A stretch of DNA of 64,000 nt. Source: Chrysaora quinquecirrha (lineage: Eukaryota; Cnidaria; Scyphozoa; Semaeostomeae; Pelagiidae). The notes beneath the pieces were generated by a model, which did not search any database, had not been told where the DNA came from, and saw only the letters and a program-made list of their open reading frames with translations. The DNA is taken from positions 2,859,426 to 2,923,425 of the forward strand of contig JACTAT010000010.1 of NCBI GenBank assembly GCA_014526335.1, in the 5' to 3' direction. Position numbers and translations under genes: made by a program. Below are positions 24,301-35,100 of the stretch, piece by piece; position 1 is the stretch's first letter; every line of letters begins with the position of its first letter.

Positions 24301-25571
24301 ACGAAACTTAAATGCATTTTTTTTAATAAGCAACTGGTCAATAAGCAACTAAGGGCTGAGATTTGCTCAAATTTTTGGTTGAAATAGCTTTCTTTTATAC
24401 AATACATCATTGCAAACTTGTCAATTACATTGAACAGCCTGAAAGGAGCCAAAAAAAGAGTTTTTAGGGGGTACCCAGTCATTCTGCGAGGGCTTAAAGA
24501 CCAGATACGTTAAGCAACTTCGAGGGCTGGACCGGATGTCAAGTTGCTTATTAAAAAAGTGTATCATTCAAAACTTCAAATGTAAATATATTTCAAATGT
24601 TTTCTCTGAGTTTTTCAAAGTTGCGAGCCCCCCCTCCCAGTACGATGACTTGTAGATGTACGGGGATGTGCCGCTGACATTTTACAATCCCACCCACTTA
24701 TAATGTAGACACAGACCTCATATTATGGTTTACATATGAGCGGAATTTGTAAGTAATATGGCCTTCTAGGCTTTTGTTATTGCTTCTGTTTGTACTACGA
24801 ACATCTTTGATGCAATATTTATACTACCGTAAATCCTCGGATTGCCCCCCCTTGAATAAGCCCTCCTATCGAATTAGCCCCAACCTCAGAGCGCGAAATA
24901 GTTAATAAGTCCCCTCCTCCCTCGAATAAGCCCCCACTCCGACATGTTTGTGTTAGCCTTGTGAGTTTATATTGGTACTTTATCGAATTATGACAGAAAA
25001 ATGCATTCTTTTAGTCGATGATAAATCATGCTTTGTGAATAATTTAATAAGCCCACCCTCGTTTAAGCCCCAAACTTCGAATAAGCCCCCTCCAAAATAA
25101 TGGAGAATAGTTAAGCCCCCAGGGGGCTAATTCGAGGATTTACGGTATTCTGACTCCAATTAAGTGGGCTTTTGAGTTTTCTTTAATTCCCCACCCTCTT
25201 ATAAGGGGTTTTTATTAAAAAAGTCATACCCATGTTTGGAGAAATTCATGTTCGAAAACCAACCATATGTGCGGCAGGGCAGCGTACCAAAATATTTGTT
25301 TTGAGCCACCACTAGGGTTTCATAATCTGTTCTAAGGAGGGGGAACTAGGGACCCCAAATATGAGATATAAGAGGGGGTTTGCCCCGTTTTCTCTCTAAA
25401 TAGAAGGCGAGCTGAAGTTAGAATTTCGCAACTAATTCTACAAATGTTTCAAATTATTTTCAGGTCATGGCGGTGCTTTCTCGAGTAAGTTCTTACTTCA
25501 AAGGAAAGCCTGAAGAACAGAGTGACGTCACGTCTGATGAAATAACCAAAACAAAGAAGAAACGACGATAA
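3467..25571 (+). CDS. NOMO: NOMO (nodal modulator), 34 exons, start to stop
   Basis: NOMO is an ER membrane protein with a chain of Ig/transthyretin-like luminal domains and one C-terminal membrane span; it works with nicalin/TMEM147 at the translocon. Exons: 3467-3712, 4602-4646, 4756-4856, 5208-5262, 5759-5804, 6099-6171, 6385-6462, 6556-6630, 7101-7244, 7754-7843, 8169-8222, 8811-8927, 9418-9558, 10442-10564, 11022-11163, 11538-11608, 12440-12503, 12658-12794, 13121-13205, 13895-13958, 14427-14666, 15215-15294, 15549-15719, 16539-16575, 17159-17245, 18037-18150, 18310-18372, 18565-18629, 19465-19522, 20770-20880, 21623-21724, 23019-23141, 24090-24179, 25464-25571. Landmarks: signal peptide, then DIVGCGGFV (exon 1), FTGFSVNG (exon 3), TDDEGS (exon 23), the membrane span LPLAIGLMVLAYNY (exon 33) and a basic KKKRR end. 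Phases agree except at exons 1/2 and 23/24. About 1,130 codons, slightly short for the family. AATAAA at 26002 is a possible poly(A) signal. Confidence 0.93.
5424..5715. mobile_element. MITE copy (CTCAGAGTAT family)
   Basis: Imperfect inverted halves start with GGGAGAAACAGTGGAAACAT and close with the complement near 5680-5710. The interior carries the family words CTGAGGAGTGTCAG and CTTTTAAGTA. The same family recurs at 16855-17010, in part at 29570-29700, and as a clean insertion at 35117-35561. Here it lies in NOMO intron 4. Confidence 0.55.
6789..6860. repeat. CCACCACAGTAGTGCGTA repeat, half-element
   Basis: Two tandem copies of a CCACCACAGTAGTGCGTAT unit, followed by ATTCGCTAGCGTGTGAAT. 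This matches one arm of the complete foldback MITE at 58503-58983, so it looks like a solo end left in a NOMO intron. Confidence 0.6.
6955..7062. mobile_element. Partial MITE (AATTCGAGGATTTACCG end)
   Basis: G-rich stretch with repeated GGGCTAATTCG / GGGCTTATT words, ending in AATTCGAGGATTTACCG. It matches the right half of the family seen complete at 8983-9351 and 24825-25147. Confidence 0.5.
7899..8060 (+). mobile_element. tRNA-derived SINE, family 1
   Basis: A pol III-like head: an A-box-like TGGCGTCGTGGTGTAATCC near 7907 and a B-box-like GGTTTCGAGCCCC at 7961-7973. The same head, diverged and in opposite orientation, occurs at 60030-60155. The body has tandem TACTGGGC words. It is not a functional tRNA gene: no cloverleaf could be drawn. 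Confidence 0.6.
8983..9351. mobile_element. MITE, TACCGTAAATCCTCGAA termini
   Basis: Begins TACCGTAAATCCTCGAATAA and ends with the near-complement TTCGAGGATTAACGGTA. The interior is rich in AATAAGCCCCC words in both orientations. Same family as 24825-25147 and the fragment at 6955-7062. It lies in NOMO intron 12. Confidence 0.65.
9639..10000. mobile_element. MITE, CCCGGGGGGG termini
   Basis: Both ends are CCCGGG plus a G/C run followed by inverted GGTAACTCCCATA-like sequence. Flanks are TTGCCAGT and TTGCCAAA, a decayed 8-bp duplication. It shares its terminal style with 57367-57768, which keeps a perfect 8-bp duplication. Confidence 0.6.
11634..11682 (+). repeat. (CTTAAT)n microsatellite
   Basis: About eight perfect tandem copies of a 6-bp unit in NOMO intron 16. 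Confidence 0.95.
14008..14297. mobile_element. MITE, ACCCTTTCAAAGAGATCT termini
   Basis: Long imperfect inverted arms. The left arm runs from GACCCTTTCAAAGAGATCTA through TCTGGAAGATGCCGGGCATC; the right arm is its complement, ending near 14297. A short, internally deleted relative lies at 33114-33224. Confidence 0.6.
15772..16436. repeat. CCACCACAGTA minisatellite array
   Basis: About 660 bp of loosely periodic units of the form CCACCACAGTAGTGCTTAT / CCACCACAGTACGCAAAAA / ACCACCACATCAAGCATAAT, filling NOMO intron 23. The units equal the arms of the foldback MITE at 58503-58983, suggesting that an inserted element expanded in tandem. The open frames crossing it are by-products. Confidence 0.85.
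16855..17010. mobile_element. Partial MITE (CTCAGAGTAT family)
   Basis: Carries GCGAGAAACAGCGGAAGCAT and AACTCCTCAGAGTATAAGCG, the left arm of the family whose complete insertion is at 35117-35561. The right arm is missing. Confidence 0.5.
17283..17557. mobile_element. MITE, AACGATCAAACATTG family, copy 1
   Basis: Inverted ends AAGCCCTG..AACGATCAAACATTG and the complement TTTGATCGTTTGGCCAGGGC, with GGCCACGTCGC-type internal words. This is the most abundant MITE in the window; other copies lie at 17631-17863, 27449-27697, 29823-30083, about 35010-35730, 48908-49350 and 49917-50190, with a relic ending at 59583. Confidence 0.7.
17631..17863. mobile_element. MITE, AACGATCAAACATTG family, copy 2
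   Basis: Starts CAGGCCTTGGCAAAACGAGC and ends CAATGTTTGATCGTTTGATCAGGGCCTA-like. It is diverged from its neighbour 75 bp away, so they are probably independent insertions. Confidence 0.6.
19663..19945 (+). mobile_element. tRNA-derived SINE, family 2
   Basis: Head GGCACAGTGGTTAGCGTGCT (A-box-like) and GTGGGTACGAGCC (B-box-like, near 19717), then a unique body with TATACCCAGGTGTATAAATG. It lies in the NOMO intron where a conserved exon is expected but absent. Confidence 0.6.
20019..20150. mobile_element. Short MITE, CGAGGGGCATTTCACTC termini, copy 1
   Basis: A 132-bp unit with ends CGAGGGCATTTCACTC and GAGTGAATGGCCCCTCG. An almost identical copy at 43265-43398 has a perfect 8-bp flanking duplication, which defines the boundaries. 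Confidence 0.7.
20487..20662 (+). repeat. (CTTG)n / (TTGC)n array 1
   Basis: Degenerate tetranucleotide repeat with interspersed TTGT, CGTG and TATG variants. It gives long Leu/Ala/Cys-rich or Lys/Gln/Ala/Ser-rich open frames on both strands that are not genes. Confidence 0.92.
21051..21551 (+). repeat. (CTTG)n array 2
   Basis: About 500 bp of the same tetranucleotide motif in the NOMO intron before the exon at 21623. Several long frames on both strands are repeat artefacts. Confidence 0.93.
21893..22085 (+). mobile_element. tRNA-derived SINE, family 3
   Basis: A-box-like TGACGGAATGGTCAGGGCG, then B-box-like GGGCTCGAATCTC. The tail TATCTGTCTGGGGCACAAGC recurs without a head at about 10304-10344, so that site holds a truncated copy. 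Confidence 0.6.
22108..22945 (+). repeat. (CTTG)n array 3
   Basis: About 840 bp of degenerate CTTG repeat with a higher-order unit of roughly 130-150 bp (GCTTCTTTCTTTGCTTGC ... CTTTTCTAACTTGC recurs several times). It ends 73 bp before a NOMO exon. Confidence 0.93.
24825..25147. mobile_element. MITE, TACCGTAAATCCTCG termini
   Basis: Complete inverted ends TACCGTAAATCCTCGGATT and AATTCGAGGATTTACGGTA, with internal AATAAGCCCCC words. Same family as 8983-9351. It lies in the last NOMO intron. Confidence 0.7.
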
Positions 25572-27991
25572 AACACGTGAAATAATTTGAAATCATGAAA
25601 CCCCCGTTTATACGTCGGGCGCTGATAGACATTCAGGCTAAATTGACACTTTTCCAGGGGGGTACTGGAAAACTTTCCAATGAACCATGAAATAATGTAG
25701 TTTGAATTGTCTTTAGGACTAGAATGATAGGATTTAAACTTTTCACCCAATATTGTGCGTTTCGAGTAAATAAGAGTTGTTTTTGATTTCATGAATTTCA
25801 TTTAATATGTGACAGACCGAGATGTTACATGCTTCTGAAAACTGCAGTTATCCTGCAGCGCAACTCCTTTGGAGACTGGGACAGATTCAGTTAAGAGCCT
25901 CAAAATTTTCGCGCCTCAGGACCCAGTCCCTCGCATGTGCTGACGCGAGCAACTTATTCCACGTGCGAGTTTCTCAGCCAAAACGGAAGGGAAGGAGAGT
26001 GAATAAAGATTTCAGAATCAACATGGTTGTAAAAATAGCGACAGTTTTGCTCGACACGAATTCTTTCGAATGAAATTGAGAGCAGAGCAGGGGGAAAAGA
26101 CCAAGTATGTCGCAGTAAATTTTTGGACCGTTAGAAACGAATTGAGCATTCAGAAACTTGCAAACTTTTCCAACCTTCCTCAGCCAGTCAAAGCATGACC
26201 ATGGTTTCAAATTGGCTTCATCCGAAGAAAGAATTAAATTTCTTTTGGTAAGTTTCTAAGTTTCGAAGAATTTTGCTGACTTTGTTGCTTTTTGTGGTTG
26301 TTTTATTGCTTTTCGATACCTCATATTTAACTTATTTTGCCTGAAATAGAGCATTTTTCAACACCACAATTCGTGCAGCATTGATACACGCTTTTTTGGA
26401 GCGTTTTGCTTCGTTCTCTCCATAGGATAGCTCGTTCTTTTTCAGACGCAGTTGAAAATTTGCACCAACATTTACGTCTCTTACCTTCTCAGAAACCTTA
26501 AAAAAATCGTTCCCCGACGAAAAATTCACGTCCGATCCGTCTCTCTTTTCGGAAAAACGTGCCACATTCCCATGGTTAATATATTTATGATTTAAAGAAA
26601 ACTTTAGAGGGAATTGACAAGACAATGAGTTTTGAATAAAACAGGCAATTTAGTGTTGCAGGTGAAAAACTTATTTCTTTATCAGAAACCTTTTCAACGA
26701 CATTCCCTACCCTTTCCCGAAAATCAAAACAAAAACTGCAACAGAAATCGACAACTTCTCTCATGCTCTTTCTCAACATCACCTCAAGAAATTATATCTC
26801 TTTGAACATTAATTTTACTTGCTCAAATTTAAATCAGTAATTACAATACGTAACTAATAATAATCTTATACATTACATACATCGATTAGTAGTTAAACTG
26901 AAAAGCACAAACAAATAGAACTTTCTATGCAACTAAAAACTCCAAAATTAAACATTTAATCAAAATATATTACTGTATATCATCTATAGGTTAGGAATAA
27001 TATAATACCTACTGTAAGATAATAAAAAGTGAAGACTTATTTTAATAATAGAGGAGGTCTCGAAGGACACAAAATATAGAGAGATTTTCTAAATTGAATT
27101 TAGACCTGGGTTAAATTCTTGAAAAACTTGAAAAACCATTAAATTCTTGAAAAACTAAATATACAACTGCATGAAAACATATCTTCAACTAAAAACTTAA
27201 AAGGTCGTGAAAGATTGTCTACAATCAATCGTTACATGTTTGATTAAATTATAGTTTTACTAAAAAGCATACGCTTCGAAAGAAGAACAAAGTTTTAATT
27301 TCATTTATTTTTGTATAAGAAACTAAGACATAAAAACTAGTATCATTGGCATCGTCAAATTGTATAAACTTTCAGAGCTGGGAATCAAGGTTGAATATCC
27401 GTATTCTTCGACAAATCAAGAATTTTGTCAGTTCTACTGTATGCTGAGGCCCTGGCCAAACGATCAAACATTGTTTGTCAAACATTTGAAATTTGCTTGT
27501 CGAGAAGAATGTTTATCATTTAGCCACGTCACAAAACAATGATTCTCAAACATTTTTGTTTGCATCAAGCAAAAAATGTTTTTTGAACTTTTTCAGAAAC
27601 ATTTCAAAAAATTTTGATTATTTTCGCGACGTTCAAACATTTCAAATGCAAATTTCAAAAGTTTGACAAACAATGTTTGATCGTTTGGCCAAGACCACTC
27701 CTCAAAACCTCTAATCTTCCCGTATACACCATCTGAAATTTCGAAATAATGTTTTGTTCTCTGTTTTGTCTTTGTCTAATGCTACCTAATGAAGTACTAT
27801 CTAAATTAATTTCTGCTTTTTCAATGACAGTTTTCAGCAGCAACAGTTAATTAGCTATTTACTTAGCATAGTCATTCCTCAACTTTAACGCCAAAAGCAT
27901 CTCATCTTGATGTATTGAGGTTCGAGGTAACTTGAGGTTAATTGCGGAATTCAATCATTACTCCAGTTTCACACAAGCAATCTATCTACTT
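25572..27991. other. Intergenic gap between NOMO and ankyrin 3' ends
   Basis: Two genes converge here. No coding sequence could be supported. The stretch 26800-27330 is very AT-rich. One MITE copy (27449-27697) is present, and AATAAA at 26002-26007 could serve NOMO. Confidence 0.5.
27449..27697. mobile_element. MITE, AACGATCAAACATTG family, copy 3
   Basis: Starts AGGCCCTGGCCAAACGATCA and closes with GACAAACAATGTTTGATCGT then TTGGCCAAG. It lies downstream of the ankyrin stop. Confidence 0.7.
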
Positions 27992-29135
27992 TCATATGAA
28001 TGTAACACCTTTCTTGGTCCCTTCTTCGTCATCTGTTTGTTTTGGCGTATCAAAAAATGCCATGACACTCTGGTCTCCGCCGAACATTTGTCGGATGATA
28101 TCTGTGTCTTCGGTGTCTTTTAAAGTCGCATGAGATTTGTCGGACACGACTCCATCAGTTACAACTGTTCGACTTTCGGCTGAAATCTCAGCAGATATTT
28201 GGTTGCTCCCAACTTTATCGTTGCGATCTAGGTTACTGTTTTCGTCAACGGATCGAGATACTGGTGATTCCCCATGTGATCTGATGCAATCCCCATTTGG
28301 CACAGGGGGGCAATACTGTTCATTGTCAGCAGGTTTTTCTTCCAAAATGCCTACCTCTGAATTTTCACTTATTTTATCTTCATTTACTTCGTTCAGACAT
28401 TCGACATTTATGTCCTTCTTTTCGTCAATGTTCCTGATTTCCGTAACAAGTAATTCGTCGCATACTTCCAATTTGAGACAGGGAGGAACTATTTTATTAG
28501 AACCGGAATCCTCAAGAACGTCTGGGGATTCCTCAGCTTGACAATCATTCGCAACTGCAATTGGCTCCTCTTCGTGTGCAGGGGAATCCTCTTCGGTGTA
28601 TGGATACTGATCAATAACGTTTTGCATCAGAGCATCGAAGTCCATATCATAGTCGCGCTTTTGAGACTCCGTGGCGATGATTTCTTCATATTGGGAATCG
28701 CCCTCGCTTGGGGGATTCCCAAAGGGTGATTCCTTTTCAAAGGAATCATCAACAGGGGATTCCACAAGTAAAGGGGAGTCCATAATACCTGATACATCCC
28801 TGACGGCTTCCTTCAGGTTTGATGACGTTTCCTGGCTAATTGAAGGCTCGGGAAACTCAAACTTTGATTCTTCGTGATTGTGCAGATTCTCGGATTCTAA
28901 TAAACTATTCAGATTGACAGCTTCATCCGGCTTTTGATCAGAAATGTGAAAAGAACCACTGTTGCTACTTCGCGGTGACAAAGTTGTAGGGGATCGACTT
29001 TCAACAAGATCGCACAGATCTACTCTGCCAAGTAACTCAAGAGAATTTCTCAATTGTTCGAATGTTGCATTATCACTTCTTGATGATCGCCATAATTCCA
29101 GTAATGTTATTGATGCTAGTTCACCATTATCCGAG
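27992..29135 (-). CDS. ANK: Ankyrin last exon: second half of death domain plus acidic tail
   Basis: The exon opens with [18 protein letters not shown], the second half of a death domain (helices with LELW and [17 protein letters not shown]), then about 330 residues of low-complexity Ser/Glu/Asp-rich tail ending GTKKGVTFI before TGA. Long C-terminal tails of this kind are normal in ankyrins and hard to compare. Opposite-strand frames at 28137-28541 and 28671-28877 are shadows. The acceptor is TTTTAG just after 29135 on the plus-strand scale, splitting a Ser codon with the preceding exon. Confidence 0.9.
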
Positions 29136-32100
29136 CTAAAATCAAGGAGATAAATAAATTGTTACTTTTCTAAAGTACATAGGAAAACCGAAGAGAAAGC
29201 TCCAGAGGAAGCTAGATCAATATGCTGGCGGTGATCAAAAGGATCGGAGAAAGACTTCACACTCTTGGATGGCAAGATAAGGAACATTAGAGATTCTAGG
29301 ACAAAATTATTTTAAGACTGATGCACACCACGACAGCCCTTTAGCCGCCCTTTAACAATCGTGGTATATTCGGACACAGGTTCTCTACGAGTCGACTTAT
29401 CATCTAGGGGGACCATCGCAGCTATCCACCCCTTCGCTGATAGTTGAAGGGGATGCTATGGGACATCCCGCATTGGAGGAGGGCTTTCATTCAGTCAATC
29501 GTCACAAAAGAGGGTAACGAGGGGGGTTAATTGATATAGGAGGGAAATAATTTGGCGGAATTTATACCCAGATGCGACTGAAAAGAGAAGCTGAATTGGC
29601 TTTTTCAATCAACTTGCAGGATACAACGGCAAGACCAATAGAATTAGTTCAAGAGTCCAAATGAGAAAACTGTCTTTACAGAACCGCCCTTTTGGTTTTG
29701 GTGTGGTATGATTCATAAACGCCAATGAAACAAAGATCCTGCTCTGCTCATAATTCGAAACTAATCTTTGCTAACGTTCAATTAACCAAAACAAGGTGCT
29801 AAAACCCGCAAATGATCGCCTTATGCCTTGGCTTAACGATCAAACATTGTTTGTCAAACATCTTCTATGGCCATCAATCATTGTTTGGATGTTTGGCAAC
29901 GACACAAAACATTGCTTGACATGCATTATTCGTTTCGAATCGACTCAAAACAGTTTTATTGGATGAAAGCAAAAACATTTAACGGACATAGTTCTGTGTC
30001 GTGGCGAAAAAGTGAAATACTTCTTGCTTGAAAGCAAATTTCAAATATCTGACAAACAATGTTTAATCGTTTAGCCAGGGCCCTAACATAATATACAGCT
30101 AATAAATAACCGAATCCTACCTTAGATCAATGACTCCTTGTATTTCAGTTTCTGTCATACCAAGATTAATTGCAAGCTGCTTCCATGAATCACCGATGTT
30201 TCGAGATATTTTCTGTATCAGATCATCGCTCACTGCAAAAATTATCGTAAATCGTAAATTAAACTACGCCAGCACTCGAACCAGCATCGAATATGTTAAG
30301 ATACCGAGAAAGTCTATTTGGAAATAAACGTCTATTTGATAATAAAATAAAAACAAAAAATTTCTAGGGTGAAATAGTTAAAAGTTGTCTCATTCAAAAG
30401 TTAAAAGCGCTCCAAACATGGAGTGGTTCCCCTTACGCCATCCTGATTCTTTTCTTTTCTAGTTATATGAACTCTATAACCTTTTCTAGAAGTAGTGCTT
30501 TCAATGCGACAGATTTCGTTGCAAGTTCTTAACCCTAGGTAGCAAAGCCGTAGTCGCTGCGCATGAGAAACTGAGGAAGCTTGGAAGGAGATTAAGAGAG
30601 AGAAAGTAGGAGAATTCATGTTCCCATGTTCCAAACAAAACCTCGCCCCAGAGCGACCAGGGTAAAATTTCTTATGCCATTTTGAGAAATTAACAAGGGT
30701 TGCGCTTTTTACAGCTTTTTTGATAAAATTCAAAGTTTAATAAACTTCAACTTAACTTGGCTGTGCTTATTCGCATATGTACACGCTTTTTATAAGAACG
30801 CACTTGGCTTTGATTTCAGTCTGCCTGTTTCTTACTTTTCAAGCGATTTTTCACTGACTTGCCACTCCCTACCCTTAAAACATGTCTAAAATGCATTTCC
30901 AGGCAAGGGCTTCACGCTGGTAAACTTTGCTTGTGCGTTTCTCAAATAGTTATGGAGATAGCAAAACATTTTGACCCAAATTTCAACCTGGTGTTTGTTA
31001 TTAATAAAACGTGTATCAGGCTCATCTTATGGTAATAAAATGAAATGGTTGGTCCAGTTTCATGAGAGAATACAAAAAATTACAATATCATTGAATTGTT
31101 CGAAACGAACCTTGATATCCGATATTTTGAGGCGATCTGACTTCGTGTCGAAGGACCTATAAAAAAGAGAAAGGAAAAATTACGGGAAAATTCAACTCTT
31201 TAATTTCGGACAACTGAAAATAATACGTGATACATTGCTAGGAGAAAGACTATTTTTCTTCTTACACTTTCAGGAATGACTGCGTCTACATTACATAGCT
31301 CTGGCACTCGACCGCTTGAGTCTGGCCGCAAGCTTCCAATAAATCCAATTCTGCAACTCCAGGTGTTCCATGAATTCAATGCGGATACTTTAAACGTCAG
31401 CCGGTTCTCTCTGAACGCCCTGAAATTCATCTTTAAATTCTTAGTAGCAGGAGTCATATTACCGGCGCAGGTCAAATGAATCGTTTGGCCATCGTATACT
31501 TCGACGTCACGTGATTTAGCCACTTCAACTAAGCCTTCCTGTTTCTCTAAGGTGTTCTCGGCGCGGTCATCGGTTGTGCAGAAAACGCGCAGTTCTGAAG
31601 TATCTGCGGTTAACCCGCGGGCGAATATGACGAACTTCGTGAGAAATGGCAGTGAACAGATTTTCGGGTAAAGTGCTTCAGCCTTTGCTGGGACTTTCTC
31701 TGGTATGTTGTGTTCTATAAGCCAATATCTAGAAATGAAACAGCGTGATTAAAATACTGGAGAAATTATTGAAGCCTTTGTCTGTTACGAACACTGCCAG
31801 GCCTAGCCTAGTTACGGTGCCGTATCAATCAAAGTCGTACCGTTCCAACAATATTATCACGGCACAGGCACAGATACGGTACAGGCTTGAAACTGGGTAA
31901 GACGATAGCTTCAGACGTCATAGCGTTCCCATTTGTTCAGTGCTTTCTTGGCCGCAGTTACAAATTCTACCCGTCCGGCTGCAAACGAAACGGAGGCGCC
32001 TGGTACTAACAGTGACGTTCACATCACACTTAACAAGCTCTTGACGGGAGCAGGAGGGCGTGGAGGCTGTGACGCAGCCTTTGGCGTGAGCCTGGGTGAA

Positions 32101-35100
32101 ACGGCCTCAAGTACAGGTCTTGGTGGTAGTAGCAAATATCCAACGAGAGACCGGCTTGATTGTCCTCCAGGAATCTTTCATGTTACCCTTACAATGGCTC
32201 AACGTCTGGATCAATGTCTTGCTTGTGCCGAGCCGCTGCCGTGCAGCACGACAAAATTGCTCGTGCCAAGATTGTATCCCAAGCTAAAATCACTGGTTGA
32301 TTTAGAATTCGTGCTACTTCTGTGCCAGTGGTTACGTTTCCCACTTTTATATTTTTGTTGTAAAAGGGGATACCTGTAATAATGAGTTCTTAGTATACCC
32401 GTGTAGGTGGTACATTAGGAATGTTAAACTCCGCTATAAAAAGCCACTCGACCACCATGTCCCCCTTTTTAGTTTCTTTTGTAATTGTATGTAGTTTAAA
32501 ACATTTTTATGTAAGGCCGTGAGGTAGTCATAGTATTTTGCTCCTCACGGTATCGTCCTTGTAGTATTGTAATGTAGTTTGTAGGTAGTGTAATCCGTAA
32601 TTCGTTTTGTAAATTTTTAATGGCATATATATAAAAAAAAGGTGAAACAATATATTGTTTTACCAGCGTGATACAACCCGTACATCAGACTAGTGGAGTT
32701 TTCCCCTACGGCCGGGATTCAATACGGCGCATTTAAACCGCGATGATTAATAGCTTCACAAACTTACGTTGTTAGAAAAGTAGTCTGGAAACGACAGCAG
32801 CTCTCAATAGCGGTCAAACAACAAATCTCGGTGACGTCATTCCATGACCAATCAGAATTATCGTTCATATCTTTCACATTGCTTGGCATGAGAGCCATCA
32901 ATCGAAGGTTTGGTGATACCGCGAAAGTCTGATCAGGTGTGATCCATGGACATGGTAAACTGACTGTTACAGGGTTCACGAGTTTCATATGTGGCTCCAG
33001 TTTGATGACTGAACTGAAATGTGCTGTTTCTTCTGGATGAAGATGTGATTCGTCCATTAACTGAACCTAAAAAATAATGACAAATTCACTTAGCCACCGT
33101 AAAAGCTCAATAGAATAGATATTTTTTTAAGAGATCTAGGTCGGCGATTCCGCTACTGAAGATGTCCGCAAATTCCCAGAAAAATATTGCACCGACCCAG
33201 ACCTCTTTGGAAAGATCTATTTTAAAGTCTTCGATTTAAAGGCGGCGCATGTGCAAGAGTGCAAGATCAAATTCGTCATTCGAAATTTTAGAAACTTTTA
33301 TTATGGTGAAAGAATAAAACAAAGCAGACACCAATGTGGCCCGCTGGTCAAGAGTTCGAATCATATCAAGGTCTTTCTCTGCAGTCAACCGACCATCCCT
33401 CTGTAGTCGGTAAATCACCAGCAAGGTAAAAACGTGTAAAAATCAGATAGAATGAACCCCATTTACCTGCATAACGATTTTGGTACTCATATTAAGAGTA
33501 TTCTCAGTGAACAGAACCTGAGCTTTAGGAAGTATACATGACTTGAGGGATCCACCTTCAGGGAACATCAGAAACTTCTCTTTCCGTGGTCGCGCTAAAA
33601 CAACAAATCTTTCCGGGAAATCCTGCGTGACAATGCGTACAAACTGCGTGCCAGATTTACTTCCGTGTTCTGGAGATGTTGGCATTTCTGTAAACCCATC
33701 TTCTTCATTAACTAGAAAAAAGAAGCGATGTTTATTCGTTTAAAGTCGAAAAAGAACCATTCTTTAAACACAGAAAGGATCATGTGGGTCTTTTCGTAAC
33801 AAGATCAAAGTTGCAAATTTCCATAAGATTGGATATAGTCTAAATTATGACTACTTCACCAAAATCAGCTACATCACGAACAGAGACAACTTACATTCAG
33901 AATGAATCCGTGTAGACACGTGCTCCCTCCAATAATCCGAATCCGGATCGCTTCTCAATACAATCAATTCTCTTTCTCGTTTTCGCAGTGATCCAAAATG
34001 CGGAACTTCAATTGTTACTGGTTTCAGAAATTGAATGCCCTGCGGCTCAAGCTCGATGATCCTGCTAACGAGACCTTCGTTCTTCGCCATCTTTGGAAGT
34101 AAGACTTTCTTGTTATTCCTTTAAAGAGATAATGATTTCGTCTTACATTGACTGATCTAGGATAATAGAGCGATATTCTGTGCATACAGTCAAGAGTATG
34201 CGTAGCTTCTCTTCTGTTGCTACTTTAACTTATTTCTCAGCCAAAGGCATTTTTGTTCCTCTCGTCTTTGTCTTTGATATCACCCGTACATGGTCATAAC
34301 TAGAAAGGTTGGAACTTGCAAGCAAACAGTATTTACAAAGATGCGGCACAATAGCTAGCAAAAATAACTACCACGGAAATAAGCAATACACTTTTTTAAT
34401 TCAGCAATTGGACTTTCATCCAGCCCTCAAAGTTGCTTAAAATTTTGGACATTTTTATACCTAACAACCACTCCCAACTTCGGAGGTCAAAATCTTCAAC
34501 TGTGCAAAGATCAGTACAGCCCTAGTCGCTTATTGAGCAGCTGCAGATGCAGAGCAAAGAAGTGTAGAAGAGTATACAAACTCAATAGAGATTAGGACTT
34601 CTACTATCTTCCCTTCATAAACTTTCTTCAATGATAAATCAAATAAAGAAGGCTTAAACAAACAAATAAAAAATACTGATACCTTTGCAGTCTGCACATG
34701 ATGCGTGTTGGCATGGCACATGCATCCCTTGGTATCGATACACGAATACCAGTCTGAGTGCTTTCAAATGATCCACCTCTTGCATCAACCAGAAAGCTTA
34801 TTAAGAAGCTGTGGAGAGAAAAGAAAATTTCTTAACATTTAGAATAATTCGTGTTCGAGAAAAACAGATGTGCTAGGTTTGTGGGTAATTACTCTGCAAT
34901 ACTTTCATGTCAAAAATGATAATATTCCATATAAGCAAAATAAACGTTCTGCAGAAATTACGCGATTGCACAGCCTACCCGTACGAGTAGCTTAAGAGTC
35001 TAACAAGCTTAAGGCCCTGGCTTAACGATCAAACATTGTTTGGCAAACATTTGCAAATTGCATATCAAGCAATGCTTCAGCAATTTGGCATTTCACAAAA

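Noticed and set aside
28137..28877. Plus-strand open frames of 63-134 codons
   Set aside because: Antisense shadows of the ankyrin tail exon, which is long and uninterrupted on the minus strand.
31933..32379. A 148-codon plus-strand frame in the ankyrin intron
   Set aside because: No family resemblance, broken in the unit B copy, and part of it matches a dispersed repeat also found in NOMO.
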